Part shown: positions 11,971 to 22,345 of the stretch, piece after piece
How positions within the stretch are numbered: position 1 is the first letter of the stretch
Layout: each line of letters begins with the position of its first letter
Origin: Acestrorhynchus altus
Lineage: Eukaryota; Chordata; Actinopteri; Characiformes; Acestrorhynchidae
Assembly (NCBI GenBank): GCA_034509495.1
Contig: CM067507.1
Span: forward strand, 31,417,279-31,481,278
Reading direction: 5' to 3'
Length of the DNA: 64,000 nucleotides
Program-made: the position numbers and the translations under genes
The notes under the pieces: generated by a model
What the model was told of the DNA's origin: nothing
What the model saw: only the letters and a program-made list of their open reading frames with translations
Database searches by the model: none

Positions 11971-12345
11971 CATTCATTCATTTCATTCATTCATTTTCCA
12001 AACCGCTTATTCCTGAATAGGGTCACGGGTGAGCCGGTGCCCAGCCGGCAACTTTGAGCGCAAGGGCGGGAAACAACCCTAGACAGGGCGCTAATCCATC
12101 GTAGGGCACACACATGCACACACACATGCACACACTAAGGGCCACTTTAGAGTCACCAATTCACCTATCATGCATGTCTTTGGACTGTGGGGGAAACCGG
12201 AGTACCCGGAGGAAACCCACGCGAACACGGGGAGAACATGCAAACTCCACACAGAAACTTCCCAGGTCATCCCACCCAAGGATCGAACCCAGGTCCTTCT
12301 TGCTGTGAGGCAACAGCGCTAGCCACTGCGCCACCATGCTGCCAC
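11971..12345 (-). mobile_element. tRNA-derived SINE of the V-SINE/DANA type
   Basis: Read on the minus strand, it starts with a tRNA-like head. Box A is GTGGCGCAGTGGCTAGC (12318-12334) and box B is GGGTTCGATCC (12280-12290), the internal RNA polymerase III promoter layout. The central region TGTGTGGAGTTTGCATGTTC, then GTGGGTTTCCTCCGGGTACT and ACAGTCCAAAGACATGCA, is the conserved core of this SINE superfamily. The 3' part (GCGCCCTGTCTAGGG.. to GGAATAAGCGGTTTGG) ends in an (AATG)n-like tail at 11971-11996. It appears full length (about 375 bases), and its sequence is well preserved compared with other repeats here. Confidence 0.87.
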
Positions 12346-12373
12346 ACAAACAAACAAACAAACAAACAAAAAA
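12346..12373. repeat. (CAAA)n microsatellite at SINE head
   Basis: ACAAACAAAC tetranucleotide run flanking the tRNA-like end of the SINE. Similar A/C-rich bases lie at the other end (11961-11970), so a target duplication is plausible but obscured. Confidence 0.85.
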
Positions 12374-12402
12374 ATGATTACTGCATAAGCCCTTATTTCC
12401 AT

Positions 12403-12471
12403 TACAATTTACATTTATGGCTATTGGCTAATGCTCTTGTACAGAGAATCTTACATTTGAATTGTGTTACA
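12403..12471 (-). repeat. Fragment of an L2-like LINE tail
   Basis: TTTACATTTATGGC, GGCTAATGCTCTTGTACAGA and CTTACATTTGAATT follow the same order as the reverse complement of the LINE 3' end seen at 5120-5172. Diverged. Confidence 0.5.
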
Positions 12472-12560
12472 CGGATGTGGAAAATGTAGCTCTTATTGGT
12501 GTAATGTGGTGCAATGTGGGGCATAAACAGCACCTTAGTTTTTCACTCACCCTTACACCT

Positions 12561-12599
12561 GTGTAATGTGATGTGACAATAAACTTGATTAGATTTGAT
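12561..12599 (+). repeat. Retroposon-like 3' tail
   Basis: GTGACAATAAACTTGATTAG followed by GATTTGAT resembles the AATAAA-plus-short-repeat 3' tails of fish LINEs. No body is recognisable upstream. Confidence 0.35.
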
Positions 12600-13755
12600 G
12601 TGCTTCCCTGGACAGAGAATTGAAATAAAGTGGCAAGCATCAGTTAATATGTCAACAAAATACTACTAAATATTGAACATATGCGAGACCATTCTTTACA
12701 TACATTAACCAATGCAGTTTCTACTTAAACTACTTTTGCATTAAAATGTTAAATGACTTATTTTTAATTCTCTTGAAGTTCTTGTTTGTTAATATTTCCA
12801 CAGTAAATTGGGTTAGTTAAGGGAACCATATTAGCCAAACATTTGTATGGCATTTTGAACAATAAAGCATCAGCAGCACTCCACAGCTGGATGGAAACTA
12901 TTTCAAAGCCATTAGGATGCCAGGGCTTCTTAGCATTTGAAAGCAATGCCGCCCATTTTAGGGAACACAGCTGACAACTGTTATTGCATTCTGTTGCTTG
13001 ACTGTTTACATTAGGATCAAAGTCACAGGCATTCTTTTGCATTAATTACGTTTGTGGATTTTGCATTAGCCACAGGTGTGGATCCCAACAGAAGCAAAAG
13101 AACAACTTCAAAGTGCTCTCAGGAATATTTGCACAATAATGTTTAAATAAGTCTTGCAAGACCCGCAGTCTTATCGTTCATCTCTGCTCGCTTAGGAAAC
13201 ATCATGGAGAAAGATAATTAATTACTATTTATTAATTTCTTCTCTCTTGCCCTTGGTGTACTAATGTAAAAAGCCAATTCACACTTGGATGCCACATCCA
13301 TTGAGCTTGTGTGATTAATAAAAACAGTTAATCTTTACTTTAATTAAATCGCCCTTTGCCAACCTAAATGCATTTGGGAAAAAGAGCCACTGAAGTGAAA
13401 AACAAACCCAATTATGTTTGATATTTATTTGACTGTGACTTCATTCAGCTCTGTGGACCACTGGTGTGCATGAAGAAAAGACTTCTCTGCTCTTGTCTCT
13501 TTTTTGCTTTTGAAGAAAAGCTGGGAATGACAGGAGAAGGGCAAGCTGACACACCTGAGGTCCTATAGGTTTAAAGCTTTTACAGTTATGTTCACATTCA
13601 GGACTTACACATCTGCAGTGAGTAAGATAGCAGTGAATCAGTTGAAGTTACACCTGCTTGTAGAATTGTAAAAGGTCGGGCTAATGGAGCTGCCACTACC
13701 TAGTATATGGTTGTCATGGTGATGATGGAGCCACAGAAAGAAAACAAAGAAAGCA

Positions 13756-13758
<3 letters not shown>
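12600..13758. other. Single-copy DNA; candidate conserved enhancer-like block
   Basis: No repeats. From about 12750 to 13420 the sequence is dense in homeodomain-type words: TTTTGCATTAATTACG, GATAATTAATTACT, GATTAATAAAAACAG, TTTAATTAAATCG. It also has CAGCTG and ACAATAAAG (SOX-like) words. There is no long frame. This combination is typical of vertebrate conserved noncoding elements near developmental genes, but conservation itself is not visible here. Confidence 0.3.

Positions 13759-13795
<37 letters not shown>
13759..13795. repeat. (AT)n microsatellite
   Basis: About 37 bases of AT repeat directly abutting a SINE/LINE tail. Confidence 0.97.
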
Positions 13796-13797
<2 letters not shown>

Positions 13798-13912
13798 CTG
13801 TGTTGGATTGGTGCCCTGCCCTGTATTCCTGCCTTGCACCCGATGACACCCAGTGGTAGGCTCCAGACCAAGGGCGAAGCAACATGTTGGCTAATAGAAG
13901 ATAAATAAATGA
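13796..13912 (+). mobile_element. 5'-truncated SINE/LINE 3' region
   Basis: CTGTGTTGG..TGGTGCCCTGCCCTGT, TATTCCTGCCTTGCACCC and GGTAGGCTCCAGACC, with a GATAAATAAATGA tail, match the 3' half of V-SINE-type elements (compare the minus-strand element at 11971-12345, in GCGCCCTGTC..CCGCCCTTGCGC). The tRNA-like head is absent. Confidence 0.65.
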
Positions 13913-14514
13913 TCACCTTCTCAGCAATATTAAATGGTGGAAATGAAGCAAACATGGATATGAGAATGAAGAGGCAGCAACAGCAGAAAGATGTTTCAGG
14001 ACTTCAGCACTGAGTATGTGAAGTGGTAGAGGTAATAAAGCTCACAGTCTAACAGAACACTTACAGAGCAGATAGAGCTCTGGTTAAACTGAATGTTAAT
14101 AAAGTTTTAATGACCGAGGACTGAAATGTTAGATGTAGCACTGCAAGATTTTGTCTGACTCAAAAATTAACCTAAAATTGGTTTTCTGACCCAATAAAAT
14201 CTGAGATATGGAGAATAAGGAGAAATAAGAGAAAAGCCTCTATAGATTAAGTTACTGTGCTAACTGAAACAAAGTTCAACATTAAATTCAATTAATTAAA
14301 TTAAATACAGATTACATTTATCACATGTACGGATTTCTGTCTCAGATGGCTTGAAAAACAGTTGATATTTCTGCTGTAAATGGGCAAATAATTCTAATGA
14401 GTGCATTGGTCCTGAACATTGGACTAAGCACCCAGTGTTTAAAATGTCTGGCTCCACCCCTGCTCCACACCCCCTGGATAAGATGAATGATGGAATGATA
14501 TGTTCGTATATGTT
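13913..14514. other. Noncoding stretch, nothing recognised
   Basis: No feature recognised. AATTAATTAAATT-rich near 14285-14305. Confidence 0.4.
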
Positions 14515-14684
14515 CACTGATCAGCCATGCCATTTTGACCACCTCCTTGTTTGTACAATTCCACAATGCAAGTCCAATGACCATACAGGAGCCCTCTGCA
14601 GTTCTATAATTACAGACTGTTATCTGTTTCTCTGCATACTTTATTATCGTCCCTGTTATTCAGTAGTCAGGACCCCACTTTTTG
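14515..14684 (+). mobile_element. Element C fragment (left end)
   Basis: Starts near ACTGATCAGCCATGCCATTT, followed by GACCACCTCCTTGTTTG, TACAGGAGC, TCTATAATTACAGACTGT, ATCTGTTTCTCTGCATAC and AGTCAGGACCCCAC. These blocks match 21963-22150 in order and the reverse complement of 52050-52222. It ends abruptly where the Tc1 element at 14685 begins. Confidence 0.7.
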
Positions 14685-14828
14685 TTATTTTAAAGCCTTA
14701 TTCCAAAATTAATTCAATTAAATTAATAAAATTCTACACACAGTACCCCATGATGACAAAGTAAGAAGTAAGTTAGCAAATTAATAAAATCGGGTGCTGC
14801 TCATTGCTTAGCCAGTACCATTCTTACA

Positions 14829-15120
14829 GTGAAGCATGGTGGTGGCAGCATCATGCGGTGGGGATATTTTTCTGCAGCAGAAACTGGGAGACTAATCAGG
14901 GTTGAGGGAAAAATGACTGCAGCGATGTACAGAGACATCCATGATGATAACCTACTCCAGAGCACTCTGGACTGGGATGAAGACAGGACAACAAACCTAA
15001 GCACACAGCCAAGATAACAAAAGAGTCACTTTGGGACAAATGATTGAACATTTCTGGAAATATCTCAAAAACTCAAAAACACTTAAAGACTGTAATTGCT
15101 GCCAAATGAGCTTCAAAAAG
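14829..15120 (+). pseudogene. Tc1-like transposase remnant (DDE domain)
   Basis: A frame from 14829 encodes KHGGGSIMRWGYFSAAETGR, then LIRVEGKMTAAMYRDIHDDN and LLQS, unmistakably the middle of a Tc1 transposase (cut-and-paste DDE enzyme). Beyond residue 50 the frame slips. A second-catalytic-Asp block (CAGGACAAC at 14984, then CCTAAGCACACAGCCAAGAT) and an IEHFWK-type block holding the Glu codon (GAA 15046-15048) survive in other frames. They lie only about 56 bases apart instead of about 105, so the active site is destroyed by deletion. The DNA-binding N-terminus is gone. Confidence 0.85.
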
Positions 15121-15294
15121 TATTGAGCAACAGCTATGAATGCTTAGTTACATGTTACATTTTTTTTTTTTTTTTTTAATGTAATAAATGTGCAAAAATT
15201 TCAAGCAAACTTTGATGTCACAAGATATTGTGTGTAGAATTTTGAGGAAATGTATTTAATCCATTTTGGAATAAAGTTGTCACATAACAAGAAA

Positions 15295-15325
15295 ACGTTG
15301 CTTCATGCAAAACATGAAGCAACGT
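15295..15325. other. Perfect 13-base inverted repeat (hairpin)
   Basis: ACGTTGCTTCATG (15295-15307), loop CAAAA, then CATGAAGCAACGT (15313-15325), a perfect stem. It sits just inside the right terminus of the Tc1 remnant. The right arm overlaps the usual terminal-repeat sequence; the left arm seems to be a templated copy of it. Confidence 0.9.
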
Positions 15326-15349
15326 GAATACTTTCTGGATACACTGAAC

Positions 15350-15548
15350 ACCCTAGTGAGTACACACACTAGGGGGCAGTGAGCACACATGCCCTGAGTG
15401 TTGGGCAGCCCTATGCATGATTTCCAGGGAGCAGTTGGGGAGTTGAATGTCTTGCTCACAGGCACTTAAGTCATGCCCTGCAAGTTCAGGGAATCAATCA
15501 CCTTCCAGTCAAAAGGCTGGTTCCCTAACAGCCAGGCTACAGCTGTCC
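15350..15548 (-). mobile_element. tRNA-derived SINE, second family
   Basis: On the minus strand: a box A-like head CTGTAGCCTGGCTGTTAGGG (15523-15542), a decayed box B (GATTGATTCCC), then CTTAAGTGCCTGTGAGCAAG, CCAACTGCTCCCTGG, GGCTGCCCA and GTGTGCTCACTGCCCCCTAG, ending GTGTGTACTCACTAGGGTG. This is a common fish repeat with a tRNA-like 5' end. It abuts the Tc1 terminus with almost no spacer. Confidence 0.7.
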
Positions 15549-16028
15549 CTTTTTTGTAGCATCTTTCTTTCTAGTACTGTGTGGAAAGATAAGTCTTCAG
15601 CAATGAATATGAGCAGATAAAGAAAGCTCTTCTTCTAAGTCCAAGAAGTTAGCCTGCTGAGTTTGGGCTTTTAACACATCAGCACATCATATCAAGTTAC
15701 AAGCGTTTCTGATATTTCTGCATTTTTCCAGAACATGGAGGAAAAGGAGTTCCTCTAAAGTGTTGCTCAGCAGTCCAGAGGAATGAACACTAACATTTTC
15801 TTCACAGCCCTCTATGAATTTTCAAGTGAGCGAGCTTGACAATGCTGCTGAAATTAATCATTAGTGGAAATGCAAGTCTCTGGTGTACATGGCATGTTTT
15901 GAAAAATTAATTAATATGTATGCATTTAATAAGCTCCAAGTCCCCATGGGCTTGTAAAGAGTTTCTCAGATAACCTGCTAAAGTGGGTGGGGGAAGCTGC
16001 ACTTATCCTCAGAGCTCATCCACAGAGA

Positions 16029-16073
<45 letters not shown>

Positions 16074-18080
16074 CAAGAAGAGAAACATCCAGCACATCAT
16101 TTTTCCTTCCCCTCAAAGCGTTTTTGTCAATGGGAGCTGGTCTGAAATGCCCCCCGAGACACAAGCCTAATTTCTCAATGTAGGCTAATTAGAATAGCCC
16201 CACGTGTGCAGCTCTGTGGTGAACATATTAAAAAAAAAAGTTTTTTTTCTGTTTTCTTCCCCAGCAATGATCTCCATGATGCTGATGTTCCTCAGCATTT
16301 CTGGCTGAGCACATCTGACTGTTCTGCATCATACTTTCTATAATAAAACAGCTGGATTGCCTGTGGAAGAGAAATCTGGTATCAGGTGTCCTGGTGGGAT
16401 GTTTTACAGGTCCATATGGTCAGGGTGTCATAAACAAGCAGTTTCACTCTGTTTCTCTAATACAACACTCTAATCATTATCAATCTTAATTAGCACGGTA
16501 TTAGTTGAAGGAACATAATCCTATTTGGCACACTAATTTGAATGCTGGAAAGGAGCCAGGCTCCTCTGATTAGGTCATGACTACACATACTGCAGTTACA
16601 GTGGTAGTTTGTACCCACGAAACAAAACCTATAGAGAAATCGTTAGTCTCTGTGGGACTGTAGGGCTGGAAGTGGGGTGAGGTAGGGTGGTGTTGAGGTA
16701 GGACCTCACTAATCTTAGTGCCTCAGCCGACTGTGGCAGCCATATCAAAATGCAGTTTTATGCTCTATGACATGCTGAACTGTGTCTCCTGCCTGAATGA
16801 AACCTTCTGCTTGACATCTAAATGGCTGTTATGTAACACATCAGGAGAAGCTCTGCAGTTATCATGAAATGTCAAACCTCTAGCATGAAATGGAACCGTT
16901 TAAAGATCAGAATTTATTTTTTGCTGTCACAAAAATTGTCAGAAATGATTCATCAGAAAATGTGATAAGAAGCAATTATGCAGCATTCATTTTTGACATG
17001 GTGTGAAAAAATAAAGCATCGATATGCATTTGAGGTTCATGGGTGAAGATTGATTTGAGCGGGAAATTCAAAGGTGAAAGCTGATAAACTGTAAGCAGTT
17101 GATGCTTTTTATCAAAGGCAGAAAAAGGTGTTCATTTTGTCAACACTCTCAAAAACTCACACTCATAGATCCGGCCTACCTGGATTTTTCCAGGTTCTCC
17201 TGAAGTGCAGTCCATCACTGGGATCTGCTGTCCATCAAAGAATGTTTAATTTTCATTGAAATCAATGCCAAGCAGAGGGGTCTTTATTATAGTCCTGCCA
17301 TTTATTGCAGGTTAAAGCCAATGAGAATAGAAATAAGAATGAGAAGATTTTGCCTGGCAGAATTGACTGCAATTTCCAAGACAGCAGCTGTAAAATTACT
17401 ACAATACCCATAATGCAACCACTTTAAAAATTCACCCTATTGACCATTTTGGACACAATAACTTTGTGCACTGTGAGATGTCAGAATTGGAATGAAAAAA
17501 ACAAATGACCTTTATAGGGCACCATCATTGAAGACTTAGGAATTTTACTGTACAGACCAGAGCAAAAAGTGATGTGAGGTTGGAAATAAAGTTCAACACA
17601 ACTTAAATTCTTTTTATATGTTTATAGCTTTAAGGTTTGAGTATGTTTTCACCTATAGGATCATCAAATTCACACATTTAATTTACAAAAATTATTCTCT
17701 GTGGAACCAAAGGTTTTTCTATGACACTGTAGGACCATTATTTTCAGTGTAGTTAAAATTTTAATAATGAAAATCAAAGTATTATTGTACAGTTTGGCTA
17801 TAATGTCTTTGGGGATTGCAAATTAGCAAATTATTGCTGCTCCTTTAAGTTAAAACTACAAAAGGATTTAAGCTATTTTTAAATAGTAAATAGTATTTAT
17901 GCCCCAGTGGGGTGAAAAATTGTCTCTGCTTAAAATCCTTATTTCCTTACTAAAATAATTAACCCAATAACACTGATGATTTGGTTACAATCACACCTGT
18001 GAATAAGGGAAATATAAGGCAGCCCATGGACAGTGAGTTCTTGAAAGCGAAAGCGAAACCTTGGCTATCCAAGGCTCACC
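15549..18080. other. Single-copy DNA with candidate regulatory blocks
   Basis: Almost free of dispersed repeats. Low-complexity-poor blocks with homeodomain-type words: 15800-15960 (AAATTAATCATTAGTGG, AAAATTAATTAATATG), 16100-16220 (AGCCTAATTTCTCAATGTAG, GGCTAATTAGAATAG), 16440-16580 and 17140-17350. At 17690-17750 a GGAACCAAAGGTTTTTCTAT patch resembles a dispersed fish repeat (see 24590). No exon with coding character is seen. Confidence 0.3.
16024..16072. repeat. (GA)n microsatellite
   Basis: GA dinucleotide run with single T and C interruptions. Confidence 0.95.
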
Positions 18081-18230
18081 GATGGTCTTGGAGGTCCCAC
18101 CTCACAGCTTACAGGATTTAAAGGATCTGCTGCTGATATTATGATACCAGGACACCTTTAGAGGTCTCAACGGGTCAGAGCTGTTTTGGTGGAACAAGAA
18201 GGACCTAAACAATATGTCCACATTTTGGTA
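18081..18230 (+). pseudogene. Tc1-like transposase C-terminal remnant
   Basis: Around 18095-18215 the sequence reads TCACAGCTTACAGGATTTAA, GGATCTGCTGCTGATAT, ACACCTTTAGAGGTCT, then a frame giving QRVRAVLVEQEGPKQY. That is the typical end of a Tc1 transposase (RRVRAVL..GGPTQY-like). Only the last 40-50 codons survive, with frameshifts; no catalytic residues and no terminal repeat are seen. Confidence 0.65.
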
Positions 18231-18830
18231 TATTTCCACATATATTTTCCACAGGCTGCAACATTTCCTGCTGAACAGTTGAACTATTTGTATAAAACTA
18301 ATTGGTTCACAATGTATGTAGTACATTGTGAAATGAGAAGAGAAACTGAGATTAGCCCCTGGCTGTAGCCCTCACAGTCAAATACAGCTTTTAAACCGAT
18401 CAGAACCGCCATTCAGACTCTCTTGATAAAGCCACTTCTATGCTGGGAATTCCCTTTTGACCAAAGCACACCGAGAAGCATCATTTACCAGCAAAACACA
18501 TCACAGTTTTCAGTAAAAACATTGGAACATTGTCTTTGGCTGAACACCCCACCTGTTGTAGATTAGAGGCTACAATCACTGAATCTGAATAAACACCTCT
18601 TCTAATTTTAAAATGCACTCATTAGTGAAATTTACAACCCCTAAGAAAAGAGAGCCTAATGCTAGGCATGAGCTGGATGGGTATAAAGCCTCCCATCACT
18701 GAACTGTGTTCTCTGGAATTATCCAGTACTCCTGGGATAAGTTGGGGATGAGGTGAATGCAATCAGATCCTCACAGCTCATGCTCCAATATAAATGTGTG
18801 TGTGTGTATGTGTTTGTGTGTATGATTTTC
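18231..18830. other. Noncoding stretch
   Basis: No recognised feature. A GT-rich patch (18797-18825) precedes the tail at 18831. Confidence 0.4.
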
Positions 18831-18877
18831 CCCCACTGTGGGACTAATAAAGGATTATCTTATTTTATCTTATCTTT
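18831..18877 (+). repeat. Retroposon 3' tail
   Basis: CCCCACTGTGGGACTAATAA followed by AGGATTATCTTATTTTATCT matches the 3' end of a common fish non-LTR element (GGGACTAATAAAGGATTATC plus TTATC repeats). The body is not recognisable. Confidence 0.55.
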
Positions 18878-20152
18878 TTTTCTCTTTCTTTTCTCAAAAT
18901 CTTGAAAATCTGTTGGATCATACTGGAATTGTATTCACAGAGAACAAAAAAATAGGATTAGTGGTGGAGTTGTGGAATATGCTCCAAGAACTTTATTCTC
19001 CTACATCTTCTTATATTAGTAATCCCATCCACATCACTGTGTGATTGTGGGCAAGCAAGACCGTTCTTGTGGAGGCCCCCCGTCTGAACTAAAGTGACCC
19101 TTCCCACCTGACTCTTTAACGAGGTGTGCAATATTAATTTTACTGCATTAAGAACTTACCTAGAGAGAGGGAGCAGAATTAGCTGGAGACAGAAATTGCA
19201 TATGATCCAGTAATTTGATTTAATGTAGTGTCACCCTGCCAAGAATGTGATTTCAACAGTATTCACACTGAGTTGTGTGAACAAATGAGTTTCTGTGTCC
19301 TGCACATATTGCAGTGTGTCTGTGTGTTAATTGCATGAAATGAAAAGCAAAAAGTTTCACGATTAAAGCATAGTGGCTGGTTTGTATGTGTGAACTTGCT
19401 GAATAATAAGGGCATGTTTAAGGAATCCTCTCACATTTGTATAACTAATCCCAAACTGCCACTTCTGTAGCACATGATTGATTTAAACTGGCAATAATTG
19501 CACTGTTCTAAATCAATCAAATCAATGGCAGGGTGTTTCAGCACCTGTCCATCTTGAATGTGTTTGGATGTGGATGTGAGTTTGCTTTGGAGGCCTATGT
19601 CTAATAATCAAAGAGTACACTACCCAAAAGTAGCCCCTGAGGGCCTTTTAATAAGTCAGCGGGGGAAACATTTTACACCCTCTTGTGCTAAAATCCAGTG
19701 TCTAATCAATCCACACACTGTAATCTTTGACCTATCTGCCTGAGACAGAACTGCATGCCAAGGTTTGCAGCAATCTGACATAGGTTTATTTTCGGCAGTG
19801 AGTGTGATACTCACCACAGAGAGCGAGATTACGGCTGAAGGATACTGGAATGCTCCTTGAACCTCTACAGTTCATTGGAAACTACAGTCTGTACACACAC
19901 ATTTAGCATACCCACCTATCCTGGAATGTCCAAATTATAAAGCAGCAGCAGCAGCTACAGAAGAGTGGTCTCTGGATATTGGAACATGCTTCCACGAAGT
20001 GTTGGCATTTTTTTTTTACCCCATTCTTTTTCTCTAGATATACAGATTGGATTTGAAGTTGAATCTCTCAGAAAATAAAACATTAAAATCCCCTTACCTG
20101 GTTCTTTGGTCTGTTGCTATGGCAACCAATGGCCTCTTCAATAAAGGAGGAG

Positions 20153-20155
<3 letters not shown>
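18878..20155. other. Single-copy noncoding DNA
   Basis: No gene or repeat recognised. A block at 19060-19240 and another at 19430-19800 have balanced composition without tandem repeats. Contains a CAGCAGCAGCAG run near 19944. Confidence 0.35.

Positions 20156-20209
<54 letters not shown>
20156..20209. repeat. (GA)n microsatellite
   Basis: About 54 bases of uninterrupted GA. Confidence 0.97.
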
Positions 20210-20212
<3 letters not shown>

Positions 20213-21962
20213 GCACTTGAAATTGCACAGAAGGATACTTCTGATGTCACAGGGAAGTAAAAGGAGAGTGCTGTAACAAACTCTAAAGAAGGCATTTGGT
20301 GCATCACGGAACCTGCCGTAGAGACGATAAAATCGAAGCAAACTCTCAGTGCACCTTATGGATCATAAAATGGAACAGCAGCGCTTCTGACTTATTACAC
20401 ATCTGATTCTCAAGGCATTAGATCACTCAAAGATGTGATTGCACTCCCTTCAGCTTTGGGGCACTGAGCCCATTTTGAGACTCACAAAGGCTAAAAGACC
20501 TTTAAGTAAAGGATATTAAAAGCTAGCAGACCGATATTATTTTAGCCACACCCAATTAACTCCCACTTTGTCTCAGTTGAGCCAATTTCATGCTCCTTTG
20601 ATCTGACAAAACACTTAAACGGCCGAGAGCCGGCGCTTTAGCATCTGCTGAAAGCTGCGACCTAGCATCCGTCATTAGTGAGGCTGCGTTTACAAGAGGT
20701 GGCTCGCACTCTCCTCTCTGAACTCCAACGAGCACCATATGGTCCTGGAGATAATAGAGCCGAGAATAAAGCCAGTGCGCAAGGACACAGCGAGGACAGG
20801 CAAAAGAGAGGCCTCTGAGAACATCTCCTCTTTCAAGATATATATGTGTTCAAGATTCCAGCATGAACCGCCAATGAACTGCCCACCTTCATCTAGTGCT
20901 GGGCAGTGCTGATAAAATTCCATAGCATTACACTTTCCGAATGTATCACAGTACTGCATGATATTTAAATTTGCATTAATAAAGTGAGTTCATTCTGCAT
21001 TCTGACTGCTGCTGCTCAGTCCTGAAAGGAGGCCTTACAAAGCCTGTGCCATATGTGATCTGAATGCTGTTTAACACCACAGCACAACAAGCTTACATCA
21101 CCTAAAAGTATTATTATTTAATAGTGTAAAAAGAAATGGAGCAGTATTTCACAGACAAGGCTGAAGTCCAGTGTGAGCCACTGGCATGGTGGAAAAATTA
21201 TCCCAAACAATTTGCATCTGATCACTGCCTTTGTGTTCTGGCCAATGCAACACCATCTTGTGCAAACTGCAAATGTTTTGCAAATTATTTGATTGTATTT
21301 TTTTTTTCAGTTGATCATTTGTGTGCTGAGCTTCTATTATACCAATGCAAACTCTGCTTTTTTTGGTATAGTAGGTTAGTCATATATTTTAGTTAGACAG
21401 ATGTTACTGATAGACACATTGCTGTCTGGAATTGCACCCACGCTGGGTCCAGAGCTGGACCTGAAACTAATAAACTATTAATTTTAATGGAGTGTGTATT
21501 TTAATCATCATAATTTTTCTAGCATTTGTAGTACAGATTTAGTGGCCCAGGAAACATGCAGACCAGTAACGTGCCTTATACATATCACATATTATGCTAC
21601 TCAGCCAATAAGATTTGTGCTTTATGATGAGACACAAACATGGAAGAAATGGGAAATAGTGGTCAGAGATGGAAGCAAGTCAGAGGAAGTTTAATAATAT
21701 TGTTTGCTCTGAAAAGAGAAAAGTGGAGTGAAAACTGAGCTTTTAATCAATATTTGACAGACTTTTGCATGTCATTTCTTCCCACATCCAGTTAAAGGTC
21801 AGCATATATTTTGACACTGTATGAATTAATAAAATAATTATTTTCTAGCACAACTAAATGATATGTCATAAATCAGTTTTTTATGCATATTTTCTTCAAA
21901 AAGATGTTTGTGTTCAGTGTGAAAACTGACAATATTGCGGAAATGTATCGAACTATAATTGT
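20210..21962. other. Single-copy DNA; candidate regulatory region 20340-21080
   Basis: A 700-base block without repeats, moderately GC-rich around 20610-20790, with CCCAATTAACTCCCACTTTG, CCTTTGATCTGACAA (TCF/LEF-like), AACGGCCGAGAGCCGGCGC, GGAGATAATAG and AAATTTGCATTAATAAAG. No frame has coding character. It looks like a conserved noncoding element cluster, inferred only. Confidence 0.3.
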
Positions 21963-22345
21963 ACACTCATCAGCCATCATATCATGGCCACCTCCTTGTT
22001 TTTAAACTTCATAAACATTTTAGTAAGCTCAGCCGATCGTACAGGAACACTGTAGTTTGTAGTTCTATAATTACTGACTGTGGTCCATCTGTTTCTCTAC
22101 ATCCTTTCTTAGCCTCCTTTCATCCGGAACTTTAACGGTAAGGACCCCACAGGACTACCACAAAGCAGATATTATGTGGGTGGTGGGTCATTCTCAGCAC
22201 TGCAGGGGCCCTGCCATGGTGATAGTGTGTTGCACTGGTATGCGAGTATCAGAGTTTTTAAACACTCACTGTCAACTCTACCTAGAGACTTCTACCTAGG
22301 TGATGGACCCAGTAACTGGACAATGACACATAGTTGACTGTCAGG
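21963..22345 (+). mobile_element. Element C, half copy
   Basis: From CACTCATCAGCCATCATATC through GGCCACCTCCTTGTTTTTAA, TACAGGAACACTGTAG, TCTATAATTACTGACTGTGG, ATCTGTTTCTCTACATCC, AAGGACCCCACAGGAC, TGGGTGGTGGGTCATTCTCA, GCACTGCAGGGGCCCTG, to AGAGTTTTTAAACACTCACT. The reverse complement of 51793-52222 gives the same order. The family has long inverted ends, and each copy here holds one half. It is an abundant fish DNA element; I do not assign the superfamily. Confidence 0.75.

Larger units (their letters stand above)
14685..15346 (+). mobile_element. Tc1-like transposon, internally deleted
   Basis: The left part keeps TTATTCCAAAAT..AAATTCTACACACAGTACCC and CCATGATGACAAAGT. The right part has the matching inverted sequence (TGTGTAGAATTTTGAGG, CCATTTTGGAATAAA), ending GAATACTTTCTGGATACACT near 15345. 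The outermost left terminal repeat is missing. About 0.66 kb remains of what is normally about 1.6 kb. Confidence 0.85.

Noticed and set aside
12280..12334. tRNA gene suggested by box A and box B
   Set aside because: The boxes belong to the head of a V-SINE; no acceptor stem or anticodon arm can be folded into a true tRNA.
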